Positions 17,372-27,482 of a DNA stretch of 64,000 bases are shown in pieces. The notes under the pieces are model-generated. The model ran no database searches and was not told the DNA's origin. It saw nothing but the letters and a program-made list of their open reading frames with translations. The position numbers and the translations under genes were made by a program. How positions within the stretch are numbered: the stretch's first letter is position 1; every line of letters starts with the position of its first letter. Location: positions 372,001-436,000 of the forward strand of contig NZ_JBJHDO010000005.1 of the NCBI RefSeq assembly GCF_050958605.1, written 5' to 3'. This stretch comes from G016756615 sp050958605 (GTDB taxonomy: Bacteria > Pseudomonadota > Alphaproteobacteria > Rhizobiales > Rhizobiaceae).

Positions 17372-18130
17372 TCATCTGCCCTTGTTGGGGGCGTTTACGA
17401 TGCGGTTGGTGCGCGCCTCGTGGGTCGAACGCAGCCGGTAGCGGTCTCCAGGATAGATAAAGCGGCTGCGTGTAACGGGGATTCCTTCGCGCCAAGTGCT
17501 GCGGTCGAGCAGCAGACAGGGTTGGTTGGGATCAATCTGCAGATGCTGACGGATTTCCTCGTCAGCGCGGATCGAGCGGATCGTATTATCGACCGTCGTC
17601 ACCGAGGTCTCGCGCAGGAGCCAAGCGTGCGGTGTCGTTTTGGAAAAATCCTGGTTTATGTAATCCGGGGCCTCGGAGGCGTTGACATAGCGATCCTCAA
17701 GCTGAATGGGCGTGCCATCCTCGAGATGCAGGAGACGCGAATGGAAGGCGATCTCGCCCGGCGGAAGCTGAAGCATGCTCCGGCCGATGCCGTCTTTGTC
17801 GAGAACTTCATGCTCAAGAACCAGGCAGCTATGCACACCGCCGGAGAGGGCGACTTCCTCGGAGATATCCGAAAGGTTGAAGATCGCGCATTGCGTGCGG
17901 GGCCCGATCACGAAAGTGCCCCGGCCCTGGACCCGAATGAGTACCCCATCGGACTGTAATTCTCGTAGCGCGCGGCGCACAGTCAGGGGCGAGACGCCGA
18001 ACTCGCCGGCCAACTCATCCTCGGAGGGCAGCTGGAAATTAGCAGGCCATTCTTCGGTTTCAATTCGGCGATCAATAGCGCTTTTAATCTGCTCGTAGAG
18101 CGGTAGGTCAGGGGGCACGTGCGCGTCCAA
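17372..18130 (-). CDS. GntR/HutC family transcriptional regulator (UTRA domain)
   Basis: 252 residues from a TTG at 18130 (no clear Shine-Dalgarno; a GTG four codons in is possible). The N-terminal winged helix (LPLYEQIKSAIDRRI... GVSPLTVRRALRELQSDGVL) is followed by a UTRA ligand domain with TPIQLEDRYVNASEAPDYI. It is first gene of the ubiD-ubiX-racemase-dehydrogenase operon and divergent from the aldehyde dehydrogenase operon. It closely resembles a second regulator at 26346-27128 along its full length. Likely a repressor of both arms, relieved by the substrate or an intermediate. Confidence 0.93.
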   Translation of the reverse strand: MDAHVPPDLPLYEQIKSAIDRRIETEEWPANFQLPSEDELAGEFGVSPLTVRRALRELQSDGVLIRVQGRGTFVIGPRTQCAIFNLSDISEEVALSGGVHSCLVLEHEVLDKDGIGRSMLQLPPGEIAFHSRLLHLEDGTPIQLEDRYVNASEAPDYINQDFSKTTPHAWLLRETSVTTVDNTIRSIRADEEIRQHLQIDPNQPCLLLDRSTWREGIPVTRSRFIYPGDRYRLRSTHEARTNRIVNAPNKGR

Positions 18131-18467
18131 AATGATATCACAATGTTTGTCACATACACATATGATCCGATTTTTAAAATCAAGGCAATTTTGCCGCCTT
18201 ACGGGGCAATCCGCCGATTTAGGGAGGAGATTCCCTCGTTAGCCAGCAGGATGTTGCCTATATTTTAATCAAACTGAGCGTTTGCCTGCCGAAGTGATCA
18301 TTTTTTGAGCAGATTTAGATATAAATTTCATGTGCCAGGTTTGTGCTTGACACGCACTAAAAATATCACTTTTTATTGAAACAGATATTACTAATGGGTA
18401 TTCCATGTGGCGCGATCACGCATCGCGCAGGGTGGTTATCCATTCAGCTTTGCGAGAAGGAAAGATC
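18131..18467. promoter_or_regulatory. Divergent control region between GntR and aldehyde dehydrogenase operons
   Basis: About 337 bases, clearly AT-richer than the flanking genes, with no gene. It should hold the promoters and GntR operators of both arms. A good plus-strand -35 box is listed separately. CTAATGGGTATT at 18391-18402 resembles, on the opposite strand, AATACCAATAGG (27141-27152) upstream of the second GntR gene. Confidence 0.6.
18347..18376 (+). promoter_or_regulatory. Probable promoter of the aldehyde dehydrogenase operon
   Basis: A perfect TTGACA -35 (18347-18352) with an 18-base spacer to TTTTAT (18371-18376). It precedes the ALDH start by about 95 bases in an AT-rich setting. 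No experimental support. Confidence 0.5.
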
Positions 18468-19958
18468 ATGTCCGCGGAAAGCCTGCCGAAACTGTCCATG
18501 TATATCGACGGCCAATGGGCCGCGCCCGCTTCGGGTGAGTATATCGAGACAGTCGATCCCTTTACGGGTGCGCCTTGGGCACTGATTCCGCGCGGCAATG
18601 CTGACGACGCTGATCGGGCAATCCAAGCCGCCCACCGAGCCTTCACCCAAGGTCCCTGGGGGAAGATGCATCCGACCGAGCGTGCCCGCATTATCCAGCG
18701 CTTCGCCACGCTCATCGAGGAGCATGCGGATTCGCTCGCTGAGATCGAGGTGCGGGATAATGGTCGCCTGCTAGAGGAGATGAGGCATCAGATACGTTAC
18801 ATCCCCCGCTGGTATCACTACTATGCTGGTTATGCCGACAAGATCGAGGGTGCCGTCCATCCCTGCGACAAGCCGGCATTGAGCTTCTCGCGCCATGAGC
18901 CGCTGGGTGTTTGCGTCGGCATTGTGCCGTGGAACGCACCGCTCCTGTTGTTCTCCCTCAAGGCGGCTCCTGCTCTGGCTGCGGGTAACACATTGGTAAT
19001 GAAGCCGGCAGAATTCACCTCGGCCACCGCGCTCAAGCTGATGGAGTTGGTCGAGAAGGCGGGTTTCCCTGCCGGCGTCATCAACGTGGTCACCGGCTAT
19101 GGTCCGGAGGTTGGGGAGCCGCTCGTTGTCCATCCATTGACGCGGCACGTCGGCTTCACCGGTTCGACGAAGACCGGCTCTTATCTCTATTCGCTGGCGG
19201 CGAAGGATGTGAAGCGGGTGAGCCTCGAATTGGGGGGCAAGTCCCCGAATATCGTCTTCGGCGATGCAAATCTCGACAACGCGGTGCGTGGCGTGGTCGG
19301 GGGCATTTTCGGTGCTGTGGGTCAGACCTGTATCGCCGGCTCGCGGCTCCTAGTGCATCGCTCAGTCCATGACGAGTTCTTGGAAAAGCTCGCGGCCTTC
19401 ACGAGGACTGCCCGCGTTGGTGATCCGCGCAAGATCGAGACCCAGATCGGTCCAATTGCTAACAAAATGCAATATGACCGTGTGCTTGGCTATATCGACA
19501 TCGCGCGTCAGGAAGGGGCTGAACTTATCCTTGGTGGCAAGCGCCCCGATCTGGAAGAATGCCGCACCGGCCTGTTCATCGAGCCCACGATTTTCGCGGG
19601 CGTGAACAACGATATGCGTATCGCGCGGGAGGAGGTCTTTGGTCCGGTTCTGGCCGCGATTCCCTTCGATGAACCGGAAGAGGCCCTCGCCATCGCCAAT
19701 GATAGCGAATTCGGCCTCGCGGCAGGGCTCTGGACTGCCGACATGCGGCTCGCCCTGAAAATGTCGGAGAAGCTGGAGGCCGGCAGTGTTTGGGTCAACA
19801 CCTACCGGGACATTTCCTACACGACCCCCTTTGGCGGCTACAAGAAGAGCGGCATCGGCCGTGAGAACGGCGTCGCGGGCATCTATGAATACCTGCAGAC
19901 CAAGGCCGTTTGGCTCTCGACGGCGGAAGAGATCGCTAATCCCTTTGTCATCGGCTGA
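18468..19958 (+). CDS. NAD(P)-dependent aldehyde dehydrogenase
   Basis: 496 residues. ATG at 18468 follows GAGAAGGAAAG and starts MSAESLPKLSMYIDGQWAAP, normal for the family; an upstream in-frame ATG at 18405 lacks a good ribosome site. Key features are the catalytic Glu in LELGGKSPN, the nucleophile Cys in GQTCIAGSR and the NTYRDISYTTPFGGYKKSGIGRENG C-terminal signature. It oxidises an aldehyde to the acid. The next gene is a ThDP decarboxylase-like enzyme, so the aldehyde is probably its product. Confidence 0.94.
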   Translation: MSAESLPKLSMYIDGQWAAPASGEYIETVDPFTGAPWALIPRGNADDADRAIQAAHRAFTQGPWGKMHPTERARIIQRFATLIEEHADSLAEIEVRDNGRLLEEMRHQIRYIPRWYHYYAGYADKIEGAVHPCDKPALSFSRHEPLGVCVGIVPWNAPLLLFSLKAAPALAAGNTLVMKPAEFTSATALKLMELVEKAGFPAGVINVVTGYGPEVGEPLVVHPLTRHVGFTGSTKTGSYLYSLAAKDVKRVSLELGGKSPNIVFGDANLDNAVRGVVGGIFGAVGQTCIAGSRLLVHRSVHDEFLEKLAAFTRTARVGDPRKIETQIGPIANKMQYDRVLGYIDIARQEGAELILGGKRPDLEECRTGLFIEPTIFAGVNNDMRIAREEVFGPVLAAIPFDEPEEALAIANDSEFGLAAGLWTADMRLALKMSEKLEAGSVWVNTYRDISYTTPFGGYKKSGIGRENGVAGIYEYLQTKAVWLSTAEEIANPFVIG

Positions 19959-19970
19959 CGCGCGGGTGAA

Positions 19971-21680
19971 ATGATGAGAAAAGGCGCTGAGATCCTCGCC
20001 GACGAACTTGCTCTGAATGGGGTCGAGATCGTCTATCATGTCCCGGGCGAGAGCTTTCTCGTCGCGCTCGATGCGCTGGCCACCCGTCATCCGGAAATCC
20101 GCTCCATCAGCTGCCGCCATGAAAACGGAGCGGCACAGATGGCCGAGGCCTATGGTAAGCTCACCGGCAAGCCGGGAATTGCCTTTGTAACCCGCAGCCC
20201 CGGTGCCACCAACGCCGTAAATGGCGTGCATACCGCGTTTCAGGATTCCTCGCCGATGATCCTGATTGTGGGGCAGGTCAAGCGCTCGATTCTCGAGCGC
20301 GAAGCGTTCATGTCCTATGACTTTCGCACCATGTTCGCCCCTATGACAAAATGGGTGGGACAGATCGACGATCCGGCACGTATTCCGGAATTCGTCCAGC
20401 GCGCTTGGGCTACCGCCCTTTCAGGACGAAAGGGGCCGGTGGTTCTGGTCGTGCCCGAGGATGTGCTGGAGGCGATGAGCGATGTCGCGCCTTCGGATCG
20501 ACCGGCCGCGCCTTCACGTGCCGGCGCCCCGAGGGATGGGGATCTGCGCCAGATTTTCGCGATGTTGGCCGATGCGAAAAAGCCGCTCCTGGTCGTCGGT
20601 GGCTCGGATTGGAGTGAGGTCGCCCGCGAAGATATCCAGCACTTCGCCACCGTCCATGGATTGCCGATCGTGACCACCTTCCGACGGCGCGACATCATCG
20701 ACCACCGGCTCGAGTGCTATGTGGGCGAGATCGGGATTGGCTCGAATCCAGCGCTTCTGGCTCACATTCGCGAGACTGACTTCATCTTGATGCTCAACGA
20801 CGCGCTGAGCGACGTGAACACGATCGGTGCGGGTTACATGGAGGGCTTCACGCTCTTCTCGATTCCGCATCCGAAGCAGAAAGTCGTTCATGTCATGGCC
20901 GATCACGGCGATTTGAACCGGGTGTTTCAGGTCGATCTGGCGCTGGCGGCGGACAATGATGCCTGCGCCCGGGCCCTGGCAACGCATCCGGCTTCTCCAC
21001 GCCCTGAACATCGGGAATGGTGCGCGAAACTGCGCGCCACATTGATGGAGGAGCGCATGCCTCAGCCGTGCCCGGGCGATATCGACCTGCCTGGCGTGAT
21101 GCGCTGGTTGCGTGAGCGCTTGCCCGAGGATGCTATCGTGACCAATGGTGTAGGCGCCTACGCCACCTGGAGTCAGCGCTACTTCCCACACTACCGTTTG
21201 CATACCCAACTGGGGCCGATCAGCGGCTCGATGGGTTATTCGTTGCCTGCGGCGATCTCGGCCAAGATCGCTCACCCCGAGCGAGTTGTGGTGGATTTCG
21301 TGGGGGACGGCTGCTTTCAGATGAGCAGCGAAGAATTGGCGACTGCTGTCCAATATGGCGCGAACATCATCGTCGTCCTCTACAACAACGGGCTCTACGG
21401 CACGATCCGTATCCATGAGGAAAATCGGCTGGAGGGGCGCGCCAATGGCACCGATCTCGTGAACCCGGATTTCCTCATGCTCGCCAAGGCCTATGGCGCG
21501 CACGGCGAGCGCGTCACACGAACGGAGGAATTCGCGCCTGCGTTCGAGCGCTGTCTTGCGGCCGGCCGGCCTGCTCTCATCGAGATGATGATCGACCCTG
21601 AAGCGATCCACTGCCGCTATTCTCTAAGCGATCTGCGCGCAAAGCGCGAGGCGAAGGCACGAGCGGAGAGAAGAGCTTGA
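19971..21680 (+). CDS. Thiamine diphosphate-dependent enzyme (acetolactate synthase/benzoylformate decarboxylase family)
   Basis: 569 residues with the three TPP domains. The activating Glu is in SCRHENGAAQMAEAYG (about residue 51), the central domain is at about 190-330, and the ThDP/Mg motif is GDGCFQMSSEE... ending in ...LYNNGLYGTI (about 442-478). It could be a synthase or a 2-oxo acid decarboxylase. Between an aldehyde dehydrogenase and an amine dehydrogenase operon, a decarboxylase forming an aldehyde from a 2-oxo acid fits best. Thirteen bases separate it from the ALDH stop. Confidence 0.9.
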   Translation: MMRKGAEILADELALNGVEIVYHVPGESFLVALDALATRHPEIRSISCRHENGAAQMAEAYGKLTGKPGIAFVTRSPGATNAVNGVHTAFQDSSPMILIVGQVKRSILEREAFMSYDFRTMFAPMTKWVGQIDDPARIPEFVQRAWATALSGRKGPVVLVVPEDVLEAMSDVAPSDRPAAPSRAGAPRDGDLRQIFAMLADAKKPLLVVGGSDWSEVAREDIQHFATVHGLPIVTTFRRRDIIDHRLECYVGEIGIGSNPALLAHIRETDFILMLNDALSDVNTIGAGYMEGFTLFSIPHPKQKVVHVMADHGDLNRVFQVDLALAADNDACARALATHPASPRPEHREWCAKLRATLMEERMPQPCPGDIDLPGVMRWLRERLPEDAIVTNGVGAYATWSQRYFPHYRLHTQLGPISGSMGYSLPAAISAKIAHPERVVVDFVGDGCFQMSSEELATAVQYGANIIVVLYNNGLYGTIRIHEENRLEGRANGTDLVNPDFLMLAKAYGAHGERVTRTEEFAPAFERCLAAGRPALIEMMIDPEAIHCRYSLSDLRAKREAKARAERRA

Positions 21681-21780
21681 CCGCGGCGCGACAATAGATT
21701 TGCCGAAACCCGACGCAGAAGCGAGCCGGCGCAAGATCGGGCGGAAGACCCGCTCGATTAACCACCCCAGAGGAGTTGAC

Positions 21781-22803
21781 ATGAAATCCAGACATATCCT
21801 TACAGGTCTCGCCCTTTCGATCTGCTGGGTCGGAACGGCGGCTGCTGACGATTGTATGCTGCGCGTGACCACTTGGGGCGGCAGCTACCAAGCCACCTAT
21901 GAATCTGTCGCGGCCGCATTCCAGGAAAAATACGACTGCAAGATCGAATGGGTGGTTGGCGCGAGCCCAGACCACCTGATCAAAGCTCGTCTCGGTCAAG
22001 TCGACGTGGTCACAAACACGCTGCTAAATTCGATCGCGGGTGAGAAGGAAGCTCTTTGGCTGCCGCTTGACCCAGCCAAGATCCCGAACATGGCCAATCT
22101 TTACGAGAATGCTGTTTATTCCAAGTACACGGTGTTCGCGAATGTTGGGGACTATGTTCTCGCATACAATACTGACAAAATCGCCGAGCAGCCGGCTAGC
22201 TGGGACGAACTTTGGAATCCGGAATACAAAAACAGCGTGGTGATTTACGGGGTCGATCACATCCCGACGCTGAGCCTTATGGTGATGAAAGCCGAGCAGA
22301 ACGGCGGTAGCATCGACAACATCGATCCGGGTGTCGACCGCATGGCCGAACTGGTCAAAAGCGGCAATCTGATCGGCATGCTTGACGTGGAAAGCCAGAT
22401 GGTCTCGCTGTTCGAAACCGGAGATGCTTCGATCGGCATGCTGGCCACCGGTCGAATGAAGGATCTGCTTTCGAAGGGCACCAAGAACGTCAAGTTCGTG
22501 CGTCCCGCGGAAGGCACCTTCCCGCTTATCACGAGCGTGAACATCCATAAGGATGCTCCCAATCCCGATATGGCGGCGAATTTCGTAAATTATATCCTCA
22601 GCCCCGAGGTACAGGTCGCCTTCGCCACACGCAATTTATATGCACCCACGGTGAAGAATGCCGAAATACCTCAGGATTTCGAGTTCCGCGATCTTCTCGT
22701 GCGGAACGAAGCATTCGGCCGTCTCTATTTGCCCGATCAGGAAAAGATCACTGCCAACAAGGCTGATTGGCAGCAGCGGCTGAACCAGAAGGCCAAGCGC
22801 TGA
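21781..22803 (+). CDS. PotD-type ABC transporter substrate-binding protein
   Basis: 340 residues of the spermidine/putrescine-type SBP_bac family. ATG at 21781 follows AGAGGAGTTGAC and begins a signal peptide (MKSRHILTGLALSICWVGTAAA). The mature start DCMLRVTTWGGSYQATYESVAAAFQEKY is typical, as is the EGTFPLITSVNIHKDAPNPDMAANFVNYILSPE region. It delivers substrate to the PotA/B/C-like proteins that follow. Family ligands include polyamines, amino-alkylphosphonates and other amines. Here the adjacent amine dehydrogenase suggests a cationic or zwitterionic amine. Confidence 0.92.
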   Translation: MKSRHILTGLALSICWVGTAAADDCMLRVTTWGGSYQATYESVAAAFQEKYDCKIEWVVGASPDHLIKARLGQVDVVTNTLLNSIAGEKEALWLPLDPAKIPNMANLYENAVYSKYTVFANVGDYVLAYNTDKIAEQPASWDELWNPEYKNSVVIYGVDHIPTLSLMVMKAEQNGGSIDNIDPGVDRMAELVKSGNLIGMLDVESQMVSLFETGDASIGMLATGRMKDLLSKGTKNVKFVRPAEGTFPLITSVNIHKDAPNPDMAANFVNYILSPEVQVAFATRNLYAPTVKNAEIPQDFEFRDLLVRNEAFGRLYLPDQEKITANKADWQQRLNQKAKR

Positions 22804-22819
22804 CTCGAATACGCTCTCT

Positions 22820-22842
22820 GGCGGTCCGACACTCGGGCCGCC
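22820..22842 (+). other. Hairpin between binding-protein and ATPase genes
   Basis: GGCGGTCC (22820-22827) pairs with GGGCCGCC (22835-22842) with one G-U pair and a seven-base loop. No T-run. Position after an SBP gene suggests an mRNA-stabilising or attenuating element that raises binding-protein dose over the membrane components. Confidence 0.45.
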
Positions 22843-22907
22843 ACGTCTTGCATGTCCAACCAGAACTTTCGCCAAGGACCCGCGCAGAGCTGAGATGAAA
22901 AACAGCC

Positions 22908-23995
<1,088 letters not shown>

Positions 23996-23999
<4 letters not shown>

Positions 24000-24856
24000 C
24001 CCGGCGCATTCTACCCCCTCTGGCGCCGGCTTTGATCGCGCTGCTGATCTTTGTCGCCTTCCCGATGCTCTGGGTTCTGCGCACCAGTTTCAATGAGCTG
24101 GTTGACGGAGCCTATATCGTCGATGCGATGACGCTCGACAATTACACTCGGTTTCTTGGTGATCCCTGGTATCTCGTCAATACGTTGTGGTTCTCGATCC
24201 GAATTGCCATTGTTACCACTGTGATCTCGGTGGTCTGCGCGTATCCTGTCGCGCTCTATATCGCGAAGACCACGGGCCTCCAGCGCAACGTACTGATAGC
24301 GCTCATCATGGCGCCGCTCCTGATCGGCCTCGTGACACTGGTCTATGGTTGGATCGTCATTTTCAGGGGCGGCGGGCTGTTGAACTCGCTGATGATCGCC
24401 CTGAGGATCTATGACGAACCAGTCCGCTATATGTGGGATATCAAGGGTGTGGTGATCCTTCTCGTTTACATTGGAACACCGTATGTGGTGCTTTCGCTGC
24501 TCGATTCGATCGAGCGCATCAGCCCCTTCCTCGTTGAGGCGGCGCGCAATGTTGGTGCGAGCCGCTGGACCGCATTCTGGAAGATTGTTTTCCCGATGAC
24601 CTTGCCAGGCCTCTATGCCGGTCTGGTCATTGTCTTCTCACTGAATTTCTCGGCGTTTGCGGTGCCGCTGATGGTCGGCGACAGCAATACACAGATGATC
24701 GGGCTGATCGTCTATCGAGAGGCGCTGCTGAACAACGACCTGCCCTTCGCTTCGGCGTTGTCGGTGATTATGGTGGCCGTAAACGCGCTGATCCTAGTGG
24801 GGATGGCGGCGCTGTTCGGCCGCCTCATTCTCAATCGACTGGAGGCGAAACAGTGA
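23996..24856 (+). CDS. PotB-type ABC transporter permease
   Basis: 286 residues, about six membrane helices, with the cytoplasmic EAA loop visible in VEAARNVGASRWTAFWKIVFPMTLPG. The N-terminal helix LAPALIALLIFVAFPMLWVLRTSF and following periplasmic loop match PotB. It overlaps potA-like and potC-like genes by four bases each. Confidence 0.94.
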
Positions 24857-25647
24857 ACCGGCTGGACCTTGGCACAGCCGCGCTACGGCTCATCACGATG
24901 CTCATGATGGCGTTCCTGATTTTCCCGATCGCCGTGACGCTGATCGTGGCGGTCAATCCGCGTGAGTTCATCCTGCCTCCGAGCGGTTTCACCCTGGACT
25001 GGTTCAAAGCCGCCTGGAGTTCGCAGACGTTCCTGCGCGGCATGGGGGTAAGCCTCGTGCTCGGCATCTCGGCCGCCTTCCTGGCCAACGTGCTTGCCCT
25101 GCCGGCCGCCATGGCGCTCGTGCGCAACAATTTTGTCGGTAAGGGGGCGATCAACATCATCCTCATGTCGCCATTGCTGATCCCGACCACGATTTTCAGC
25201 CTTGCGCTCTACATCTATTTCGTGCGGATCGGTTATGGTTCAGGCCTTTTGCCGCTGCTGGTAGGCCATACGATCCATATTTTGCCTTACGCGCTGCGTA
25301 TTCTGACGGCGAGCTTGCATAATCTCGATCCGTCCTACGAAGAGGCGGCGTATATTGTGGGTGCAGGGCGTATTCGAACGCTGTTCTCGGTGACGCTGCC
25401 GGTGATCCGTACGGGGTTGGTATCGAGTTTCGCGCTTTGCTTTATCCTGTCTTGGAACGATTTCCCAATCTCGGTATTCCTTGCCCCGCCGGGATGGACG
25501 CCGCTGCCGGTCGAGCTCTTCTCGTACATCAAGTTCCAATATGATGCAGTCGCGGCGGCTCTGGCGAGTTCCCTTATCCTGCTATCGGCGCTTGCTATAG
25601 TGATCATCGATCGGTTGGCCGGATTGCGGCGCGTGCTGCGGTCCTGA
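24853..25647 (+). CDS. PotC-type ABC transporter permease
   Basis: 264 residues with six predicted helices. The EAA loop reads YEEAAYIVGAGRIRTLFSVTLPVIRTG. It pairs with the PotB-like protein to form the pore. An inverted repeat follows shortly after its stop, before the RidA homologue. Confidence 0.94.
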   Translation: MNRLDLGTAALRLITMLMMAFLIFPIAVTLIVAVNPREFILPPSGFTLDWFKAAWSSQTFLRGMGVSLVLGISAAFLANVLALPAAMALVRNNFVGKGAINIILMSPLLIPTTIFSLALYIYFVRIGYGSGLLPLLVGHTIHILPYALRILTASLHNLDPSYEEAAYIVGAGRIRTLFSVTLPVIRTGLVSSFALCFILSWNDFPISVFLAPPGWTPLPVELFSYIKFQYDAVAAALASSLILLSALAIVIIDRLAGLRRVLRS

Positions 25648-25656
25648 TCGAAGATT

Positions 25657-25681
25657 GCCGGACATTTCGAGAATGTCCGGC
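25657..25681 (+). other. Perfect hairpin between PotC-like and RidA-like genes
   Basis: GCCGGACATT (25657-25666) and AATGTCCGGC (25672-25681) form a perfect ten-base stem with a TCGAG loop. No T-tract follows. It could be a partial terminator or a 3'-end stabiliser that separates RidA expression from the transporter. Confidence 0.6.
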
Positions 25682-25742
25682 GGATACCCCACACCTTTAA
25701 AGCGTTAGGCGCCCGTCGGCGGGCGAGGTCAAGGAGACTTTC

Positions 25743-26123
25743 GTGAAAAACCGCATATTCGCCGGGGTTCCTTCTGAGGACGCGGCAGGTTACGCCAAGG
25801 CTGTTATCGACGGCACCACCATCCATGTCTCGGGCACGACCGGACGCGACCCTGTCTCCGGCACTTTCCCTGAGGATGCGGGCCAGCAAGCAAGGAATTG
25901 CCTTGCCTCGATCGACGCGGCTTTGCGACAGGCGGGGGCGAGCCTCTCGAACGCAGTAGTCTGCAGGGTCTATGTCGTTGATCAGGCCAGCGCGGCGGAG
26001 GTGACCCCCGTGCTGGGTGAGGTTTTTCGCGATGTTCGGCCGACGAACACCTTACTGATCTGCCAGATCCCTGCCTCAGGCGCTAAGGTGGAAATCGAGA
26101 TTACAGCCTCAACTGCTTCGTAA
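25743..26123 (+). CDS. RidA (YjgF/YER057c/UK114) family protein lacking the active-site Arg
   Basis: 126 residues from GTG at 25743, with AAGGAGA upstream. The overall Rid fold is intact: VSGTTGRDPVSGT, the VCRVYVVD strand and the C-terminal VEIEI strand. RidA hydrolyses reactive enamines/imines released by amino acid and amine enzymes. In archetypal RidA an Arg (Arg105 in E. coli, context VARLP) binds the substrate carboxylate; here the matching position is Gln in ICQIPASG. It may belong to a divergent Rid subgroup acting on a substrate without a carboxylate, or be specialised for the dehydrogenase product of the neighbouring operon. Confidence 0.9.
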   Translation: MKNRIFAGVPSEDAAGYAKAVIDGTTIHVSGTTGRDPVSGTFPEDAGQQARNCLASIDAALRQAGASLSNAVVCRVYVVDQASAAEVTPVLGEVFRDVRPTNTLLICQIPASGAKVEIEITASTAS

Positions 26124-26345
26124 CTGGAGAGACTGCGGCATTGATGGCGCGCGGCTTTCTTCAATTTGAGCGAAGCCTGGGGTTCTTAGCGACAATCCCG
26201 GATTACAGCGGTGAATGGCGCGCTTTCGAGTTCATGAAGAAGGATAGCTTGCCACAACGAATTTCAGCCTTGCACGCAGCAGCCGAACGGGAGAATTTCT
26301 TGTTCGCGATGGCAATGCGGTTTCGCAAGGCGGGCAACCGGATTC
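26124..26345. other. Intergenic stretch, convergent
   Basis: No convincing gene. A plus-strand frame runs from 26141 into the antisense of the GntR gene but has no family resemblance that I recognise. No clear terminator hairpin is seen. Confidence 0.4.
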
Positions 26346-27128
26346 TCATCGAATTCTCCGTGAAGAGTTGGATGGCGTGAAGGCGCCGCGGGGACCGCCA
26401 GGTGTTGTAGCCGCCTCGTGCGCGCTGCGCAGCCGATAGCGGTCACCTGGATAAAGAAAACGGCTGCGTGTGACGGGGACGTCGCCACACCAGGTGCGCC
26501 GGTCGAGCAGCAGGCAGGGCTGGTTTCCATCGATCTGCAAGAGCATCCGTGCCTGCTCGTCTGGCCGGATGGCGCGGATCGTATTATCCACGAAGGTGAC
26601 TTCAGTTGCGCCAAGCAGATATGCATGCGGAGTGATGCGCGTGAAATCCTGCTTGAGGTAGTCAGGCGCCATCGCTGCGTTGACGAAGCGATCTTCGAGT
26701 TGAATGGGGGTGCCGTCCTCCATGTGGAGCAAGCGTGAATGGTAGACCGCGGTACCAGGCTCTACCGGCAGCAAGTTAGCTAACGGACTGTCCGGGGGGA
26801 GCGCACCTAACGATATCACCTTGCTTAGATGAACCCCGCCGCTTTCCTCAATCTCCTCGGATACGTCTTGGAGATTAAAAATCGCGCATTGCATTCGCGG
26901 GCCGATAACAAAAGTGCCCCGGCCTTGGATGCGGACCAGCATTCCTTCGGTCTGCAGTTCGCGCAGGGCGCGTCGAACAGTTAGGGGCGACGCACCGAAC
27001 TCCGCGGCTAAAATCTCCTCTCCCGGGACCTGAAAGTCAGCAGGCCATTCCTGCTGCTGGATGCGCCTCTCGATCACCATTTTGATCTGCTCATAGAGCG
27101 GCTGGCCCGGCTGGCTCACAATCATCAT
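26346..27128 (-). CDS. GntR/HutC family transcriptional regulator, paralogue of the one at 17372-18130
   Basis: 260 residues. The helix-turn-helix (QPLYEQIKMVIERRI... GASPLTVRRALRELQTEGML) and UTRA domain follow the first regulator almost residue for residue, for example RIQGRGTFVIGPRMQCAIFN and TPIQLEDRFVNAAMAPDYL. The two share far more than generic GntR similarity. It converges on the plus-strand catabolic operon and so bounds the cluster on its right, as the first GntR sits at its centre. Two similar repressors could sense different intermediates, or one arose by duplication. Confidence 0.92.
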   Translation of the reverse strand: MMIVSQPGQPLYEQIKMVIERRIQQQEWPADFQVPGEEILAAEFGASPLTVRRALRELQTEGMLVRIQGRGTFVIGPRMQCAIFNLQDVSEEIEESGGVHLSKVISLGALPPDSPLANLLPVEPGTAVYHSRLLHMEDGTPIQLEDRFVNAAMAPDYLKQDFTRITPHAYLLGATEVTFVDNTIRAIRPDEQARMLLQIDGNQPCLLLDRRTWCGDVPVTRSRFLYPGDRYRLRSAHEAATTPGGPRGAFTPSNSSRRIR

Positions 27129-27482
27129 CCTTTTAAAATTAATACCAATAGGTTGGACTTACGGTATCCATTTGTCGCCTGTCTAGGACGATTTCGATGA
27201 GGGGCATCCACCGCTCCGGGGTATTACGCGCTTGGTAGGGCTGATAGTGATATAATTAAGGTCACGAAAAAGAATGTTTTGTTTGAAATTACACCTAAAA
27301 GGCGTGTCGTTTGTTGCTCGCACATCGGTTTCTGCGCCTGCGCCTATGGCCCGGATGTGCTTGGGCTGCGGGTGAGGCCTTGGCTTGCATCGTCTCGCTC
27401 TGGCGTGAGAAGTTTGCGCTGCCGCCGAGCTCGTCCGTGGCATACGGAACCGAGCACCGGCGCCTTGGCGCTCCAGAGCCAG
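27129..27482. other. Intergenic region upstream of second GntR
   Basis: About 350 bases without a gene. The part nearest the GntR start is AT-rich and contains AATACCAATAGG (27141-27152), similar in opposite orientation to 18391-18402 in the first GntR control region. A TATAAT hexamer occurs near 27251 but without a properly spaced -35. The remainder toward the GMC gene is GC-richer and featureless. Confidence 0.4.
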
